Shown here: one piece after another, positions 1-13,707 of the stretch
Layout: every line of letters begins with the position of its first letter
Numbering within the stretch: the first letter of the stretch is position 1
Assembly: GCA_020746875.1 (NCBI GenBank)
Contig: JAGTJL010000018.1
Coordinates: 372,001 to 436,000 of the forward strand
Direction of reading: 5' to 3'
DNA: 64,000 nt
DNA from: Rhexocercosporidium sp. MPI-PUGE-AT-0058
Taxonomy: Eukaryota > Ascomycota > Leotiomycetes > Helotiales
Notes under the pieces: model-generated
Databases searched by the model: none
Seen by the model: only the letters and a program-made list of their open reading frames with translations
What the model was told of the DNA's origin: nothing
Program-made: the position numbers and the translations under genes

Positions 1-1184
1 TCGAAGCTAATAGTTTATAAATATACTAGTATATCGGTTTAATTATTATACCTAGTACTTTGTACTACTATATCGTATATTTACTGTTCCTTCGCTGTAT
101 TAACCGGGTGTATAAAAATAAAAGTCCTTAAATTTATAATGCCACCTCGAAAAAGTGGTTTTCTTTTATATATATTATTATCATTATATAAAAGCATATA
201 ATTAAAAACGGAAAGAGAGCTTATTAATTTTCCTTAAATTATTACTTAGTCGGGATCGGTTCTTATATCACAGAAATCAATATAAAGGTTCTAATAAAGT
301 ATAACGTTAGTGAATCATACTAACTTTAACTATATTATTTACTACTCATTTAATTTTTAATTTTTAATCTAATAAGTCGAGATTTACGCTACTATTTTTA
401 AGAATTTCTTTATCGAGTAAAAAGCCGAAACTTCCCACACGGTAATTAACCGTTACAAATACATATGGCTTACTTAATATTATTTAAGAATTAATATAGA
501 CTTTTAATACTGATTTCGAAGTCAAGCAGATAGCAGAAACTAAAACCTTTGTTAATTTGTAATCAGTGCTTCTCGGCTATTTCCAGAACCTTCGCTTAGC
601 TGTCACATGACATACATACGTCAAAGTCTACGTAAGCTATTACGCGGCATTACGCAAGTTACTTTGGTAGTCGGGGGAATAGTTGTAGCCAAGACTTCTA
701 GAGAGTTCTTTGATAACAGGGGAAATTATCCAATAGGTTTCCAAATTCCGAGCATTATTCCCTACTTAAGTTAGAGCAACACCCCCTGCAGTGACAACTA
801 TTACCCCGACTACCAAGTACTATGCGGCGTTACGCAAGCTATTATGTAGCTAGAAAGTTCTAGAAGCTAGTAATCGTGCATATAAGGAGCCTTAAGCTCT
901 CTAGTTTCCGAAGCTCAAGCAATTCAAGAATCACATCAAATCACGTGTCGTTTCCTCTCTTTGATTTGCCTATTTCCACAGCCTTTTTATATTTAAGGAA
1001 TTTGCTTTTTGGCGTCGCCTAATAGTTCCTGGGAAGTTCTCGAGCTTCTTAATTCTTATTATTATAGGAAAATAAGTATTATTTTTAAACTTATTTATAG
1101 TACTTAATAAGATAAATAAGCTATTATACGTAGAAATGCTTTTTACCTTAAATCCTTTATTAAAAATCTAAAATAATATTAGTA
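1..1184. other. AT-rich repeat-derived flank without a gene
   Basis: No open reading frame of note is visible. Composition is AT-rich with few CA/TG dinucleotides, like the transposon blocks to the right, so this is probably old RIP-mutated repeat DNA. The only structured part I see is the inverted repeat at 665-815. The copia element at 1190 inserted next to it, duplicating ATTTA at 1185-1189. Confidence 0.6.
665..815. repeat. 22-bp inverted repeat with ~107-bp spacer
   Basis: The arms lie at 665-686 and 794-815 and match as reverse complements except for one mismatch; the arm reads TGGTAGTCGGGG-AATAGTTGT in outline. A GCGGCRTTACGCAAG motif lies outside both arms (about 641-657 and 823-838) in the same orientation. 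It may be the core of a small non-autonomous element, but I could not define a target duplication. Confidence 0.5.
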
Positions 1185-1189
1185 ATTTA

Positions 1190-1495
1190 TATGAGATTAG
1201 GCGAGCCAATCAGGAATGAGGAAGCGCAGTAGGTAAGGACACGTGATCAAAGACAAAGTAGAATTGCTTGCTTAAAGAGCTAGAAGAGCTCTTAGGTAGT
1301 TATATACAAAATAATAGCTTCTCTAGAAGCTTCTACGACTACATAACTAATTACGTAGCCTATACGAGCTACGTAATTGAATACGAGCGTAATTTCCCGG
1401 AATACGAAGGTAATTTCCGGGCCGCGTAAGCAGTGGAAATTCCTTCGGCTATTCTAGGGTAGAATCGGCACGAGTTACCGAAGTCAAATCCAACA
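1190..1495 (-). repeat. 3' LTR of copia copy A
   Basis: 306-bp direct repeat of 7070-7375. Differences from the partner are few (for example GTGATC here and GTAATC there), mostly transitions. On the minus strand it begins TGTTGG and ends CTCATA. Confidence 0.95.
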
Positions 1496-1659
1496 CGCCT
1501 TCTTAATAAGTGACGTAATAGCTTTATAAGCTTATATAAGCTAGCTTTAAAGCAGAGCTTATATTTACAAGAATAAAGTAAATACATGAAATAACCCTTT
1601 ACGGAGGGTAGGCCAGTTATAAAAAGAAATACAAATTACAATCTTATTTCCTCCGCTTT

Positions 1660-4600
1660 AGCCCTATTCGGCTAGTCTCAAAAGCCTTATGAATTCAATG
1701 AATTTAGGCTTATCTAGCGGCTTCATAAAGCCGTCGGCTTTTTATTTAAACCCTCTTATATAAATTAAGTCTATTTCGCCTTAATTTATAAAGTCGCGGA
1801 CGTAGTAGTATTTGACGGTAATATACTTAGTCCTCTCGTGGAATTGAGAGTTATTAACTAATAAGAGAGCGCCGTTATTGTCCGTATAAATAGGGAATCG
1901 TTCTTATATGTAATAGCCTAATTCAGTTAGAAGCTGCTTTATATAAACAGCCTCTTTAAAAGCCGAATTAATAGCCATATATTCGGCCTCAGTCGTACTT
2001 TAAGTTATAATACTTTGGAGCTTACTTTTCCAGCTGAATAAGTAACTCGTTAAGTAAAAGCTCAAGCCGCTAGTCGATTTAGCCGTACTAATATCTCCGG
2101 CGTAGTCGGCGTCGCAATAGCCGCTTATATATCGACTAAAGCTTTTTTCATAAATTAGCCCTAGCTTTTTTAATCCTTTTAAGTATTTAAGCACGTTTTT
2201 AAAGGCAATTAAGTGATCGGCGCTAGGATTACTAGCGAATCGAGCGAGCTTTATAATCGAGTAGCAAATATCGAGTCTAATAGCTAGCGTAAGAAACAAG
2301 AGGCAGCCTATAATTTACTGATATTAATTTATTTCCTCTTTATTAGCCTGATTAAGATTAGGCTCTAACTTGACTTTTAAATCCATTAATATATCTTTAA
2401 GCTTATAATCGGTCATATTAAACCGCGCTAGCACTTTCTCAATATAGCTTTCTTGGCTTAGCTTTATACAACTTTTATCTAGGTTATAGTCGATATTTAT
2501 ACTTAAGTAGTCCTTTATTAACCCTAAATCCTTTAATTTAAAGAGCTTTTTAAGCTCTTTAATAAAGGATTTGATATTATTAACGCTTAGGCCAATTATC
2601 GCTAAGTCGTTTACGTAAATAAAGACTATAAACTATTGCTCCTTATTAATTAAGATACAATTCTCGATAATTAAGGCTTAAAAACCAAGTTTTTAGACTA
2701 AGACTTCCTTTAGCGTAATAAACCAGAGCCTAGCTAACTGTTTTAGCCCGTATAAAGCTTTATTAAGCAAAAGTAATTTACTAGCGTATTTTTAGGCATT
2801 TATGCCTTTAGGAGGCACTATATACAGAGTATTTACGTTAATATTACTTTATATAAAAGCCGATATCATATCGACTTTCTATATAAGCTAATCGTAAAGA
2901 ACCGCTAAGGCGAATATAAGTCGCCAAGCTATTTATTTTACTACGCTAGCAAAAGTGTTTACGTAATTAAGGCCGTAGAGTTACTCGAACCTTTTAGCGA
3001 CAAATCTAGCTTTAAATTCGAAGTAATTAAGTAATTCTTTAATTTTATATACTTATTTAGTCTTTAAAGGCTTATAAGCCTTGCTAGCGTCTTTTGGCAC
3101 TACTTCCCAAGTCTCGTGACTTTCTAAGGAATTAGCTTCTTTTTCCATGGCTTTTAGCTAATAGTCTTTGTACAGAAAGGCTATAGCCTCTTTAAGGCTT
3201 TTAAGCTCGTAAATTTGAAGGCTTTTAATCCGTTTAATAACGACTTTATTAGCCTCTAGCTCTTCGGGTAGCTTTATTAACTCCTTTTCTAAATCTTTGT
3301 CTATTTTAGAGCTTATTAAAGCCATAAAAGCTAGTCTCTTAGCGTCTTTATAAACAGAAAAAGCTTCTTTTTCCTCTTCGATTAACTAATTATTTAACTA
3401 GCGAATAGCCGTTTTAAAGCTTAAGTATATTACTGGCTAATTTTCCGAAGAATTATTAAAGTCTTTGGCGCTAGTACTAGCGTTTCTAATTACGACGTTA
3501 GGCTCCCAGCTCGAATAATCCTTTCTAGGCCTCTTAATAGGCGCTTTAAGCATTTCCGGGCTAGCCGTATTAGGCCTCTTATTAGCCTTTGGCGTTTGAG
3601 GGAGCTCTTGTATAAATAAGTCGAATTCGTCTTCAAAATCCGTTTTCTCGCCCTCTAATTAGTCAATAGGCGACTTTTCGCTTATATTGCCTTTATTAAG
3701 CATTTCGTCGTTAATACTACTTATTGGCTTAATAATATCATCGCTAGCGCCTTTAAACTCTTCAAGTGTTTCGACTATATTATTATAATCAAAGATATTA
3801 ATTTCCTCCGTTATATTATCCTTAAAGATTAAATCCTCTTTAATTAAGACGTTTTTAGAGCTTATAACAGCTCTTTTACTCGGTAAATAAACTAAATAAT
3901 TATTAAAAGACTTAAAACCGACAAAAATACCCTTATCGGATTTATCGACTAGCTTATGAGCTCTCTTATTCTCAAGTACGTAAGTTAAAGAGCCTAATAT
4001 GCGAATATAATCAATTGTCGATAATTTACCGCATAAAGCTTTAAAAAGAGTCTTCTTTATAACGGAATTATATGACCGATTCTTAATATAAGCTATTCCT
4101 TATAATAAGTAAGGCCATAAAAACAAGGGTATTCTCTTAGCTTTATAAACGCTAATTAGCCGCTTAATAAGGTATTTATTTAACCTTTCGGCTATTCCGT
4201 TTTAGGAAGGGGAATAAGGGCTAGTATATTCACATATATACCCTTATTACTTGCAATAATGCGTCCATTTATTAAACTTGAATTCCTCGGCGTTATCGAG
4301 CTTAAAAGCTTTAATATTCGCTATAAATTTATATTTAACGCTATTTTAACTATTAAATTAATTATTAATCATATTATAAAAGTCGATTAAGACGTCATAA
4401 GCGTCGGCTTTAAGTTTTAAGGCGTATAACTATATAACTCTTAATCCTCTACATATAATAATGAGGAAATAACGCTCTCCTTTAAGTCCTTTGACTTTAA
4501 AAGGCCCCGCAATATTAATATCGAATATAATTAAGGGTGGCGCGTCTAATATAGGCTTTTTACTGCCGATCACGTGCATTTTGCCGCTATTACAAGCGTT

Positions 4601-6241
4601 ACAATCGGCTAGCTCTACGTCTTTTTGTTAGATTTTCTTTAATCTATAGCTTTTCTCAATCGTTTTAAGAATCGACTCTTTATTTATATGCACTAGCCTC
4701 TTATAGTAAAGGTTTAACGGCGAATTTAAGTCTACTTAATATATTACAAGTTCGAGAGCGTCAATATCGACTTCCGCTTAAACGTAATAGGCGTTATAGT
4801 CCTATTTAGCCTATAATTAGCCTTTTTTATACTTTAATAAAGCACCGTTCTCGGTAAAGTTAATTAACTAGCCTTTCTTAATTATTTCCCTTAAGCTTAA
4901 AAGAGTCGTTTTTAGCCCCGGAATATAATTTACTTATTAGATAATTACTTCTATGCCGTTATTGCCCTTAATAGGAATATCTCCCGTGCCTAATATCGGT
5001 AATACGTCGCCATTAGCAATTATAACCGATTTACGAAGGGTAAGTTAATAATTAAGTAATCATCCCTTATTAGGCGTATAGTGCTCGCTAGCACCGGAGT
5101 TTAAAACTAATCTATAATTATAGACAGTTTTAAAAGCTTGATTTATAATATCTCCCTCTAATTGGTCAGAATCGGACTCGCTTAATTCCTTTATATGAGT
5201 ATTTACAAAAGTACTCATAAGTAAGAAAGGTTCAAGCTGCACTTTAGGCTTCACATTTAACTTACCCTTTAATAAGGGTAAGTGGTTTGTATGTGCCTTT
5301 ATAAGCTTTCTAGCCGTCACGTGCTTATTTAGCGGCGTAGTAGTCTTAGATACGGCTATAATAGCCTTCGTAGACTCTGTTTTTAATTCGCCTTTTGACT
5401 CCTTAGCCTTTTTAGGCTTATTATTAGGCTTTTTATTCAGATTTTCCGAATTATTAGGCCTTAGCTCAAGGTATAAGACCCAGCACGTAAACGTTATATG
5501 TCCCGTGACTTTGCACTTATTACAGTGCTTCTTATTACCGCCTTTACCGCCTTTAAACGCTTTATTAGCGTTAAGGTCGGCGTTAGCGCCCATACGAGCT
5601 TCTTCCAAAATTAAGTCGTTAATTAGACCGTTAATATCAATATTCTTAAGATTACCTGATATTTTCTCGTATTTACAAGACGAAAAGGCGTCAAAAGAGC
5701 TCGGCAAGCCTTTTAATATAAGGCTAGCTATTACAGGCTTAGGAATCTCGTAGTCTAACTACTTTAAGTATATAGCGCTTAATTGAATTACGCTAATATA
5801 TTTGTCTATGCTCTTATAAGAGCTGTAATTAAAATCGACGATTTGATTTATATAACGGCCGACTAACTTAAGCGTTGATTAGCCGAAAGTAGATTAAATA
5901 GCGTTTTATAGCTTTTTAGCCGTATCTTTATCTTTAAATCGCTCTTAATTTTCCAGCGATATAATCGACTTTAGCGCTCTTAGCGCTTTTTGGCTTTGCG
6001 TCTTAAAGTAGTCTAGCTTTTCGTGATATTTTACGGCTAACTTATGAGAATAAGGAGCTAATACGGCTTTACCTCCTTCGGTACCTTTAGCGTAATATAA
6101 CGATTAGTCCGGAGGTAAAGCTTTGCCGGAAATATAAGGCATATAGCCGTTAATTTCCAGGAATAAGCTAGCGGGATTTATTCACTTAATATAATTAGAT
6201 TTCCTTATTAGTTTTTCTCCTTTAAAGGCAGTAGCGGCCAT
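1660..6241 (-). pseudogene. Gag-Pol polyprotein of copia copy A, stop-riddled
   Basis: Reading leftwards from an ATG at 6241, the frame encodes a Gag starting MAATAFKGEK, then a CCHC knuckle (CNKCKVTGHITFTC, C-x2-C-x4-H-x4-C) in the longest open stretch, 5060-5707. The protease core follows as LNSGASEHYT; the catalytic Asp of the usual DSGA has become Asn. Integrase lies about 3900-4900. The reverse transcriptase motif at about 2607-2618 reads YVND instead of YVDD. RNase H (CDADYAGD, 2000-2299) and a degraded C-terminus follow. Many TAA/TAG codons replace Gln or Trp codons. All visible active-site losses are G-to-A or C-to-T changes, so the copy is not autonomous. Confidence 0.9.
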
Positions 6242-7069
6242 TTTAAGCTTATCTCGATTGAGTTTAGCTTTAATTCCTTTAGGCGATTATTACTTATAGT
6301 AATTTATTAAACTATTTTAGTCTTAGACTTTATTTAAGTCTTTATAACCTCATAATAAGGCTACCCTCCTTAATTTGATATGCCCTAAATTAATATAAAA
6401 TCGATATTTAAGGTAAAAAGTCTTACTAAGGACTTATATATTACCTTACCGAGGGTTTCGCTTAACTAGTATTATAATAAGGTTCCCAGCGGTCTGCTTA
6501 GGCTCTTATTACAACGCTAGCGCCACTACTAGCTCAGTTTTCTCTCATAGGAAGTAAATAAGCTTAATTAGCTATAACCCTCTCCGAGGATGGCTTCTTA
6601 TATAACTAATAAAGCCTAAAAACCACTATAATTTGTGCTAGACTAGTGACGATTCGGACAGCCACTCCCTAATACAAGCCACGCTAGCACGCTACTTTTA
6701 GCCACTGCTAGCGCCGTAAAAGGTATAAGCACTTAGGAATAAGAAGTTTATTATAAGACCTAAAACCGCAATCTAAGTAACTACGCACGCTTATAACGTC
6801 TAAGGACCGCTAAGTTATGATTTCCTTAGGGTTTAGTCTCAAGGTCAAAGGCCTCGGGTCCGTAATACGTCCTAATCGGGTTAGTAAGGGCTTAAAGGGG
6901 TCTAGTTTACTTCAGTCAAGAGAAGCTAATATAGCTTTATCGACAAGCGTTTGAACGGAAGCAGCCGAAGCGGTATTAGCCGAGAAAGCTCAGCTTTTCG
7001 TCTCGATCGGGAAGGTGTGTCGGTGACTGATATTATTAGCTGCCTTAGCAAATTGCCGAATTGCTACCA

Positions 7070-7375
7070 TATGAGATTAGGCGAGCCAATCAGGAATGAG
7101 GAAGCGCAGTAGGTAAGGACACGTAATCAAAGACAAAGTAGAATTGCTTGCTTAAAGAGCTAGAAGAGCTCTTAGGTAGTTATATATAAAATAATAGCTT
7201 CTCTAGAAGCTTCTACGACTACGTAACTAATTACGTAGCTTATACGAGCTACGTAATTGAATACGAGCGTAATTTCCCGGAATACAAAGGTAATTTCCGG
7301 GCCGCGTAAGCAGTGGAAATTCCTTCGGCTATTCTAGGGTAGAATCGGCACGAGTTACCGAAGTCAAATCCAACA
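7070..7375 (-). repeat. 5' LTR of copia copy A
   Basis: 306-bp partner of 1190-1495, followed by the target duplication ATTTA at 7376-7380. The inward side carries the putative primer-binding site TGGTAGCAATTCGGC on the minus strand. Confidence 0.95.
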
Positions 7376-7380
7376 ATTTA

Positions 7381-7926
7381 CTACTTAAATTAATACCCGT
7401 TAGGCGTTAAACGTTTAATATTAAGCAATTCTCTTAACTTTTAATAAGTTTATTATTAAAGGCCGGTGAGACAAGAATAAGATCGAGAGCTATACTTATT
7501 ATACCGCTTAAATTAGAGTCTTAAAAAAGAATTACGGATAAGAGGGAGGAAGTGAGGTTATTACTTAAACTATTCTTAAGAACGTTATTAATAATTATAA
7601 GTGCTTTAGTCGTAGCGCGCTTACTAAGGGTTACGCAAAAAGAATGCCGTTAAATTTGTAGATAATACTTGAGGTTATACTTAAAAAGGAATTAATAAAA
7701 CTAGTTATAATCGCCGACAGGTTCGAAATCGTTACGCTAAGATTACTACTAAATAAACCACGCTTTGTATTCGTTGGCCTCGAAGGTAACTTAATCGCCA
7801 CCTAAGCTTAAAGCCCTAAGAATAAGAAAAAGGTAATTCTTATTATAATAACCGATATAAATTAATAGCTTACTAATGTAAGAGGCGAGGGGATTTAAAC
7901 GTAAAGGAAGGTTTCTTTTTAAATAC
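7381..7926. other. Degenerate AT-rich sequence between two elements
   Basis: No intact gene. A plus-strand stretch around 7620-7860 reads as a broken protein-like frame with several stops; I do not recognise it. It was the insertion site of copia copy A (duplication ATTTA) and abuts the terminal inverted repeat at 7927. Confidence 0.5.
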
Positions 7927-8027
7927 CTCGCAGTAGACAAAAAAAGCGGGAGTAATTAGGCGACCTTATTAAAATCTCACCTAAATACTAATAATTATAA
8001 CTTTTATAAAATAATAATAAATATATA

Positions 8028-8800
8028 TTATTAATAACCTATTATTTTACCGTCTAAATTAATATAATCTTATAATTTTTATGATATCTTATTAACCCAT
8101 TTATTAATCGTTTCTTACGTTAATCTAACTCATCCCTCAAGCGCGAGCTCCTTTAATGTCGGGAGATTAAAGTAAGAGTATTTTCGGATATATTACTTTA
8201 AAACCTATTAATAGTTCTCGATAAGAGCAAAATCAGGAGCTCTAATATAGTTTTTATAAGTCTTATACTTATTTTTTATCTTTCACGTTGTGACGAGGTT
8301 ACGTGAGCTATACTCGTAACCTAAGTCCCCGTCCTCTTTTAAGACAAAATCATTATTAACGTGAATTTATAAGCTTACGTGTGAATCTAGGATTTAGTCT
8401 CGATATGTCTTGTGATTTATCTTTTTATTAGAATTGCCGGCGTCGTAAAAAATAATATCGCTCTTAAAGTTGTAATTAATAGCTGCCTAAGCGTGGAGTT
8501 TATAGCTTAAGTTTAACTCTTCCCTCTTATTAAGATTATTTTTACTCTTCTTAACTTTCTTAATCTTTTTATTTACTTTTTAAATATAATTAAGACAGTC
8601 TCGTTCTCTCGGCTTCTTTAAAATACAAAGTCTACTTTATGAACCGAAGGAAAAGTATACTTTATTAGAAAATCGGACCCTATACTAATCTTCGGCCTTT
8701 GAGTATTTCTTTAATATATCCTTAGCCCACTTCTTCCTCCTCTTATAAACGTTCTTATTAAGGTACGACTTCCGGCAAGCTACGCAGTAACGCCCTCCAT
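8028..8800 (-). pseudogene. IS630/Tc1-like transposase, C-terminal part
   Basis: In one minus-strand frame I read YRVRFSNKVYF, then INHKTYRD, then LKEDGDLGYE, then PDFALIEN, ending near GKIIGY and a stop. These match, in order, the catalytic core of a fungal DDE transposase: the first Asp region FS(D/N)EVHF, the second Asp in EEDGDSG, and the SPDLxPIEN box holding the third acidic residue. Several stops and missing Trp/Gln codons show it is inactive. The N-terminal part lies 20 kb to the right, beyond the gypsy insertion. I recognise the family by motif only. Confidence 0.7.
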
Positions 8801-8808
8801 ATTATTTA

Positions 8809-9063
8809 TGTTACGGCTGGCCAAAGGTTAATATAATATAAGAAATAGCTTTGTATTTAGATTTAAAGCTACGCTTAAAATTAAAAAGAAAAAATAAAGA
8901 GAAAAGAAGAGCTTTTTATACGAGGGGGCTTTAGTATAAATATATAAAGGGTCTCCTTAGCCTTTCCCGATTAGGCCTAGCGCTATAGTTGCTATGGTAA
9001 GGTAATATTATAAGTAATACCGAGCTCGCTCGGTTAAAATACGAGGCTTAAGGAATTATAATA
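8809..9063 (-). repeat. 3' LTR of the gypsy element
   Basis: 255 bp, matching 29050-29304 and 46800-47054. Start TGTTACGG retains the original G, and the end has mutated from GTAACA to ATAATA. The preceding ATTTA is the target duplication. Confidence 0.9.
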
Positions 9064-9274
9064 TTACCTCTTCCTCCCGAAAAACTACGTCTTCGTAATT
9101 ACAGTTATAATAATATCGTCTTTTAAGTCGTTATAATCGTCGATATTAATATTATATACTTTTAATTATTAAGGTAATACCTTTAAAAGTCTTTTAGCCG
9201 CTTTATTATTAAAATAAAAGTTCTTAATTATATAAAATATAATTATAATATCCCAGCACGAATATTATTATAAG

Positions 9275-9567
9275 TGTATAAATAATGATATTCACGGAAC
9301 CACGTGAATACGGAGAATGAGTCAATACAGGAGTTGCATGTCGCAGGAGGTAAACAAAGAGCACTTGACGCTAGCTACTTTAAAACTAGCATATAATAAG
9401 AGCCTCTTATATATAGAGCTCTCATCGATACATTAAAAGTAGCTCTTTAGACTTAAATAAATACATAGAATATAACTAAAGCTTTACACTATGTAATCGA
9501 ATCTCACCACGATTAACTAAGTTATTATTTATTATCGGGAGGAATAAATAATATAATATAATTAATA
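9275..9567 (+). repeat. 5' LTR of copia copy B
   Basis: 293 bp. Its last 27 bases differ from the 3' LTR at eight positions, all G-to-A or C-to-T in this copy, an exceptionally clear RIP-type signature within one LTR pair. Confidence 0.93.
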
Positions 9568-12500
9568 CTAATTAGCTTATAGATTAAAGCATTTAAATCG
9601 CGCTATTTAACTAAAGACAGCAAAAGGAAAGAATTATTAAAAATATTATAAAAGTAATACTTTAAACCTATTATTACGATAGTTTAACGTAATTACCGAG
9701 AGGGATTATATTAATTGAATTCGTAAAAGTAAACCGACCTTAGGTTTAACTAACGATTCTTATTACTTTACGCGGTTGCCGAGAGGGACCGTATTAATAG
9801 GCTTTTAGAATTAAAACAAAATATAAAAACTAACAAAAACAACTTATTAAATAACTCTTTATATAATAAACCTTACGAAAAGACCGACGCGCGCATAAAT
9901 ATATTATTCTTCGAAATCCGACTTCGATATCCCGCCTTACCCCGTTATAATATTTTAAAAGATCTTTATAATTATATAACTACGAAATACTAAACCTCGA
10001 CTACTTTACGAAAAGTAAACTTACTTAAATATAACTTACTCTCGTTATAATTTAAATAGCTCGGAAAGCAAGGAATTAATATATAATATACCACTTGACC
10101 GACCTTTTAATAAACTATTATTAAAACGATATATAAATATAAAAAGCAATCGTTAATAAGAAAAACAACTTAAATACGCGGCAAGACAAGGTAATAAAAG
10201 TTTATTATATTTAAAATAATTAAAAAACGATTATACCGACTTTTACAAACGAATTAAATAATACGAAAAGGGAATCTTTTAAGACGACGGCTTATAATAT
10301 AAATTTCACGACGATTTTATAAACTAATAAAAGATTAATTAAAAAAATGTTAAGATAAGCAACTTAAATATAATAATATAAATATTATAATTACGTGAAG
10401 TTAACGTTAGTTTTACGGAACTACTTACTAATGCTTTTTAGACTTATTAATAATTAAAAGGACTATCGGAATAAAAGGACGATAATATAATTCGGTTATT
10501 TAAAGAAAAGAAGATAATAATTAATTTAATTTATTTAAAGAATTACTAAAAAAAATACATTAAATAAAATTATAATATAAAAGAGTAGACTAAAATATTA
10601 CGTAATAACTAAAAAAGAATAAACAAATTACGCAATTATTAAAAGTTTATTATAGCTTATTACTAGCATAAATAATAATAAATCAAGCTCGACTTTTATA
10701 TTAAGAAACACTAAGTTTATAATCTTTATATTAAGAAATACTAAGTCCGCGACTTCTATATTAAGAAATATACAAGCCGCAACTTTTAAATTTAATAATA
10801 AAATAATAAATTATAATACCTCCAAAGAATTAAAGCCCCCCGTCCTACGCCGCTTAATTAAAGTATTTAAATACACGTACGCATTAAAAGGAATTATTTT
10901 ATTAATAATAATAGCGAATACTAAAGATATAATATATAAAGCTAACTTATTTTACTTCTTATATGCGTATAACTACGGAACCGACTTAGTAAAAAGTATA
11001 ATAATACCTTAACGTATAGCAACGATAATAAACTAACGATTACTATAATAAGCTATCGTCACTATTACTTATATAAGAATATAAAAGACTTAAATAAAAA
11101 CTAATATAATTAAAGAAAATATACCGTATAAAAGACAAATATGCCGGTATTAGCGATATATTTAATCTTAAACTTAATATCTTCTACAATTATTATATAA
11201 GAGCCGACGTAAATAAAGACAACTATACGAAAGCTTTCCTAATAATATTATAAGGAAACGCATAAACGTATTACTATAATAGCTTAATATATCTTCAGGA
11301 AACTTTTATATATATATTAAAAGCTATTTCTTATTACTTTAAGAATGCGAGCTTCAAATATACAAATTTAATTAAATAGAATTTAATTAACCTTAAGGCA
11401 TATAAATAAAAGACTTTAAATAAAAGCCTTATAAAATACTTTACGTAAATATTAAACGACTTTATATATATACGCTACGGCCTTATATTTAATCTCTAAA
11501 GCGATAACTTCATATATAATAAACTTATATAAGTATGCCAAGACTTACCGGAGTATTAAAACATATATTCCGCATTACTTATAATATTTACAAAACTAAT
11601 TAATTCACTTAAGAACTCCGTTCAGACGTATAAACATGTTTACGGCTCCGCGAGTACACCTAAAACCTTCTTTACGGACCGCGAATACTATTACCGACTA
11701 AAAGATAAGACTTACGGCAAGTCAAATTACGGCAAATATATATAAAAGCCTAAAAAACACTATATTATATATAAGAAGCAAGGATATTAATTAATAAAGC
11801 ATTTATAATATAAATAAAACGCTGCAAAAGAGGCATAGAAACGCCGGAATAATGTTAAATTTAACGGTAAATTTAGTAAGGGTTTTAATAAGAGATTCTA
11901 ATAATTTATCGTTAAATGCAAAAGAATACAAAAAGATTATTACGACTAATTCTTTACCGAAGATATTACCTTTAGCGACAGCGATACGTTTACGTTATAC
12001 GACTCCGGAAAAGAAGCACCGAAACTATTATTTTACGGAGAAATTATATAAAAGGAAGCCGAAATCATAATTTTAAAGCTTATAAACTAGGCTTTATTAT
12101 ATATTAGGTTAGGAAAGTAAAAGATACTAAAACCACTTACGGAATTAATATAAACATAATATAATTTACGTAATTTTTATGGAATTTTAATCAATACTAG
12201 CGCGGCTCGTAAATCAATAATAAGCTATAATTAGTATTTGGCTTATAATAAGTTATGCCTTATAGAGATTAACGAATTTATGACGATTAGTATTAAATTC
12301 GGTATTAAAGACGTTACTTTTATCGGCTTTATCGATATTAATATACCGGTAAAAAAGCTCCGATTTTACGTCTTTTATATAAGAACTCTATTCTTACTTT
12401 CCCTTACCGATATAAACAAAAACAGATTTTATTTTAATAACTTAACGAATATACTTCGTAAGGAAAACAAATAAAAAGAAGTACTAATTATTCGATAATT

Positions 12501-13707
12501 TAATTACCCTTAACTTCTTTAAGACGAATCACTTTATAACTTCCTCACGGACTCGATTAAATAGAATAAATATTACTTTACGGAACCGGAAATACGCCGC
12601 TTTCATAAGCGTTTTAGTTATTCGTCGATAAAACGCCTTTAAAAGCTTTTTAACAAAGTAGGCCATAATATTAATATAAATATATTAAAGTATATAATTA
12701 AGTATTACGAGGAATATTAAAAGCACGGAAAATTACCTAGTAGATTCCGCTTTATTTTAAGAGACGATATTAACTTTAATTACTATATCTCCGTCGATAT
12801 TACTGCAATTAACAGTATAAATATAGTTTATATAATAAACTAATCGACACGCTTCTAAGCCGGAAAATAGCTTAAAAATACGATAGCAAAGCACGTATAA
12901 AAGAAGATTAAGAAATGCTAAATAAACACGTATTTAGGATTATTAAATATACTTATATATAATTAAGGACTTCAATTTATTAATAGCGAATTCAATTAAT
13001 ACGCTATTTTTATAAGAATTATAATAAAACCTATCTTTACGGAAGCTTATTACTTTATCGGTTAAGTAAAGCGCTATTATGTAATTCTAAAGCGTATTTA
13101 CGATATCGTCAAATTAAAATCATTAAGTTTATTTAAAGAGAGCGCATTATAAATAACTCTTAAAGTAGTTAATAATATAATAGGACTTAATAGCTTAGTA
13201 TTAATATTACTCGTTTTCGGCGCCTTCCCTTATATAACAATAAACAATATTCTATTAAAGACTATATTAAAAAGAACCGCCGTATATAAGAAAGCTATAA
13301 TAAAAGTTCAGAAGCTTAACGTATAATTACAGGTTAATAAAGCATTATATACTCGCAACGGATTAAATATAATAATTATTAAGGACTTATTAATTCAGTC
13401 TTTAATTATAACGTATAAAGAAAGACCCGAAAAGAAAAATAGCGAGTGAAGAAGACTATATACGCTATTAATAACTTAAAGAGAAGATTGCGTTATATAA
13501 GTTAATAATAAGGCCGTAACCTTACGTTTAACGTTTACAGTACTCCGTCAGAAGTATTAGCCAGCGCTAATTAAGCGAGAAAATCAAGAAGTTATTAATA
13601 ACTGTCACTTAGTAATATTTTAATAACTATTAATTGTATAACAAAAGCAAAGAGAATAAAATAACCGTAAGAACCTCTTAAATAAAACATACTATTTAAA
13701 TCCTTTT

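Larger units (their letters stand above)
1190..7375 (-). mobile_element. Ty1/copia LTR retrotransposon (copy A)
   Basis: A structurally complete but dead copia element in reverse orientation. Two 306-bp LTRs (1190-1495 and 7070-7375) start TGTTGGATTT and end CATA (originally CACA) on the minus strand, and are flanked by the 5-bp target duplication ATTTA at 1185-1189 and 7376-7380. Just inside the 5' LTR, a TGGTAGC... stretch is a plausible tRNA primer-binding site. The order is Gag, protease, integrase, reverse transcriptase, RNase H, which is diagnostic of copia. It is the same family as the element at 20628-26802. Confidence 0.95.
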